Positions 32,764-34,635 of a stretch of 34,635 nucleotides of DNA are shown here, one piece after another (the first letter of the stretch is position 1; each line of letters opens with the position of its first letter). Position numbers and translations under genes: made by a program. The DNA is taken from contig JANXRX010000234.1 of NCBI GenBank assembly GCA_025352905.1, forward strand, positions 1-34,635, in the 5' to 3' direction. The notes under the pieces were generated by a model, which searched no databases, had not been told where the DNA came from, and saw only the letters and a program-made list of their open reading frames with translations. This DNA comes from Bacteroidota bacterium. Lineage in GTDB: Bacteria > Bacteroidota > Bacteroidia > Chitinophagales > Chitinophagaceae.

Positions 32764-34491
32764 ATGAACCGTTTCCTTCGTTGCTGTTTTCCCGCACTGT
32801 TACTGATCTCTCTTCAACCATTTGCACAGAATGGGAAATCCACGGATCCATATTATCAAACCAGCGAAGTACAACCGGTAATGGTTCAGTATGATGCAGA
32901 TCGTGGCGTACTGAGCCGTTTTTATACTGTTATCAATTCGCCCGAGAGAAGGGAAAGGTTCCGCAAACTCTATAATGACTACCTCAAACAATTGCTGCAA
33001 CTGGATTTCGACAAAATGAAGACCAGCGGCAAAGTGGATTATATTCTTTTCAAAAGACAAATTGATAACGAGTTACGCATACTCGATACTGAAGAGAAAG
33101 AATATATGGCAACCTATAAGTACACAAGCTTTGGCGAGCCTGTTTACCAGCTTGAAAAATTACGCCGCCGCGGAACCAGTATGAATGGTGAAGAAGTGGC
33201 CGCCAAACTAAAAGTATTGCAACAGCAGTTGTTGCTGGCCACCGCTTCTGTAGAACAGGAACCGATTATGGACATGCCGCTTGCCCTACGCGCGGAAGGA
33301 ACCGTGAGGGGATTGAGATCGGCCCTGAAAAGTGTGTATGATTTTTACTATGGCTATGATCCCCAGTTCACCAAACTGGTGCCGGAGCCTTACCGTATGG
33401 TAGATAGTTTATTAGGCGCCTACGGCCCTCAGTTACGTAACAAAGGGAACAAAGCCACGCTGCAAAAAGATGATGGCAGTGGGATCGTTGGTAACCCGAT
33501 CGGGAGAGAGGAACTGATCAGGCAATTAAGATACGAAATGATCCCTTATTCACCGGAGGACCTCATCGGCATCGCCAACAAAGAGTTTGCCTGGTGCGAT
33601 GCCGAAATGCTCAAGGCTTCCCGCGAAATGGGCTTTGGTGATAACTGGAAAGCGGCGCTTGAAAAAGTAAAGAACAGTTATGTGCCAGAAGGAAAACAGC
33701 CTGAGATGATCCTCGGGTTGTATAACGAATCTGTCGAATTTCTGAAAAAAAATGACCTCGTTACCATCCCGCCATTGGCGGAAGAAACCTGGCGGATGAC
33801 GATGATGTCGCCAAGACAACAACTCGTGAGCCCTTTCTTTTTGGGAGGAGAGGTTTTACAGATTGCTTATCCCACCAATACCATGGATTCGGCCCTGCGG
33901 ATGATGAGCATGCGGGGCAATAACCCACATTTTTCAAGGGCCACCGTTCACCACGAACTGATAGCCGGTCATGAATTACAGGGCTATATGAACGAACGTT
34001 TTAAACCCTACCGTAATTTCAGGACCCCTTTCTGGACAGAGGGATGGTCACTTTACTGGGAATTTATTTTATGGGACGCTAAATTTCCCAAATCGCCGGA
34101 GGACCGCATCGGTATGCTGTTCTGGCGCATGCATCGTTGTGCCAGGATCATCTTCTCACTTAACTATCATCTCGGTAACTGGAAGCCGCAGCAATGCATT
34201 GACTTCCTGGTTGACAGGGTTGGCCATGAAAGAGCCAATGCCGAGGGCGAGGTGAGGCGTTCCTTTACGGCTAACTACGGCCCTTTATACCAGCTGGCTT
34301 ATATGACCGGCGCATTCCAGTTCTATGCATTAAAGAAAGAAGTGGTTGATAAAGGCAAAATGACCTATAAGCAGTTTCATGATGCCATACTGAAAGAAAA
34401 TAATATGCCAGTAGAAATGGTAAGGGCCATTATTACCAACCAGCCATTGAAAAGAGATTTTGTTACCACCTGGAGATTTTATGATAAATAG
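32764..34491 (+). CDS. DUF885-family zinc peptidase-like protein
   Basis: 575 residues with a Sec signal peptide ending PFAQ near 19-22, so it should work in the periplasm or outer membrane. The DUF885 family is related to zinc metallopeptidases; its HExxPGH motif appears as HELIAGH at 397-403, with alanine in place of proline, and a third ligand is probably Glu426 in WTEGWSLYWE, where Glu433 may also serve. TNTMDSALRMM near 371-381 and the C-terminal RRSFTANYGPLYQLAYMTGAFQFYALKKEV in order are typical. Its substrate is unknown. A short GC-rich hairpin begins at its stop codon. Confidence 0.85.
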   Translation: MNRFLRCCFPALLLISLQPFAQNGKSTDPYYQTSEVQPVMVQYDADRGVLSRFYTVINSPERRERFRKLYNDYLKQLLQLDFDKMKTSGKVDYILFKRQIDNELRILDTEEKEYMATYKYTSFGEPVYQLEKLRRRGTSMNGEEVAAKLKVLQQQLLLATASVEQEPIMDMPLALRAEGTVRGLRSALKSVYDFYYGYDPQFTKLVPEPYRMVDSLLGAYGPQLRNKGNKATLQKDDGSGIVGNPIGREELIRQLRYEMIPYSPEDLIGIANKEFAWCDAEMLKASREMGFGDNWKAALEKVKNSYVPEGKQPEMILGLYNESVEFLKKNDLVTIPPLAEETWRMTMMSPRQQLVSPFFLGGEVLQIAYPTNTMDSALRMMSMRGNNPHFSRATVHHELIAGHELQGYMNERFKPYRNFRTPFWTEGWSLYWEFILWDAKFPKSPEDRIGMLFWRMHRCARIIFSLNYHLGNWKPQQCIDFLVDRVGHERANAEGEVRRSFTANYGPLYQLAYMTGAFQFYALKKEVVDKGKMTYKQFHDAILKENNMPVEMVRAIITNQPLKRDFVTTWRFYDK

Positions 34492-34538
34492 CCCCAATCT
34501 GAAGAATGGGGCAAACGGAATTCTGAAGAATGGGGCAA
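34491..34538 (+). terminator. Hairpin with a duplicated 17-bp unit after the DUF885 gene
   Basis: GCCCCA (34491-34496) can pair with TGGGGC at 34507-34512, or with the second TGGGGC at 34531-34536, because TCTGAAGAATGGGGCAA occurs twice (34498-34514 and 34522-34538, 24 bp apart). No strong T-run follows, so termination would be weak. Confidence 0.4.
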
Positions 34539-34544
34539 GGGGGT

Positions 34545-34635
34545 TCAGGCGATCCTGACCACTTTGCCGGGATAGCGCTCGGCAAAATTGCGTATCATGG
34601 AACGCAGTACTTCGTTCTCCGGATATTCAACCAGT
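34545..34635 (-). CDS. C-terminal end of an unidentified protein (cut by window edge)
   Basis: On the minus strand a frame is open from the window edge to a TGA at 34545-34547, giving about 29 residues that include YPENEVLRSMIRNF and a basic end PGKVVRIA. The codon use looks coding, but too little is present to name a family. Confidence 0.4.
   Translation of the reverse strand, partial: LVEYPENEVLRSMIRNFAERYPGKVVRIA

Overview
The window looks like a chromosomal segment of a Bacteroidota bacterium, most probably a member of the Chitinophagaceae. The signs are: mostly absent Shine-Dalgarno sequences, TAnnTTTG-type -7 promoter elements close to start codons, tRNA genes without an encoded CCA, an MG2/plug-type outer-envelope protein, a YfhO-type membrane protein beside glycosyltransferases, and a futalosine-pathway menaquinone gene (mqnA). 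The family assignment is an inference from gene style, not from a marker gene.

Layout. 1-1.6 kb is an AT-rich accessory patch: the tail of an erythromycin-esterase-like gene, two near-identical 186-bp elements with inverted ends that bracket a lone lipoprotein gene, a beheaded coding remnant, and a four-helix membrane protein. 1.8-2.1 kb holds tRNA-Leu(UAA) and tRNA-Gly(GCC) on the minus strand with a terminator. 2.3-5.0 kb holds a small membrane protein, a GT2 glycosyltransferase and an ornithine aminotransferase preceded by AT-rich heptamer arrays. 5.1-9.1 kb is a signalling block: a LuxR-type response regulator with its PAS histidine kinase, a striking four-half-site operator upstream of them, a small membrane protein and a GAF histidine kinase. 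9.2-13.6 kb, all on the minus strand, holds a shortened MG2/plug protein, a Nudix hydrolase, a CorA-like protein without its GMN pore motif, dapF and a uridine-phosphorylase-like gene. tRNA-Cys(GCA) and a strong terminator follow, then a GNAT gene, mgtE with a hairpin-repeat leader, and a queuosine-precursor transporter.

17.1-28.6 kb is a surface-glycan locus: a YfhO-like protein, one GT4, five GT2 enzymes (counting the one at 27.8 kb), an FkbM methyltransferase, two further SAM methyltransferases and a Wzx-type flippase. No polymerase, priming transferase or nucleotide-sugar synthesis gene is visible, so the locus probably decorates or exports a glycan whose precursors are made elsewhere. 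28.6-34.5 kb is housekeeping and periplasmic: mqnA, purB (again preceded by heptamer arrays), a Tat-signal Gfo/Idh oxidoreductase, a secreted DsrE-like protein and a DUF885 zinc-peptidase-like protein. The window ends in the tail of an unidentified minus-strand gene.

The most unusual signals are non-coding: the 58-bp nested-palindrome operator (7389-7446), the paired 7-bp repeat arrays just upstream of two unrelated genes (3.7 and 29.5 kb), and the paired mini-elements at 251-1078. Two neighbouring genes (MG2/plug and CorA-like) also appear to have lost internal in-frame segments. I see no complete, clearly new multi-gene system.
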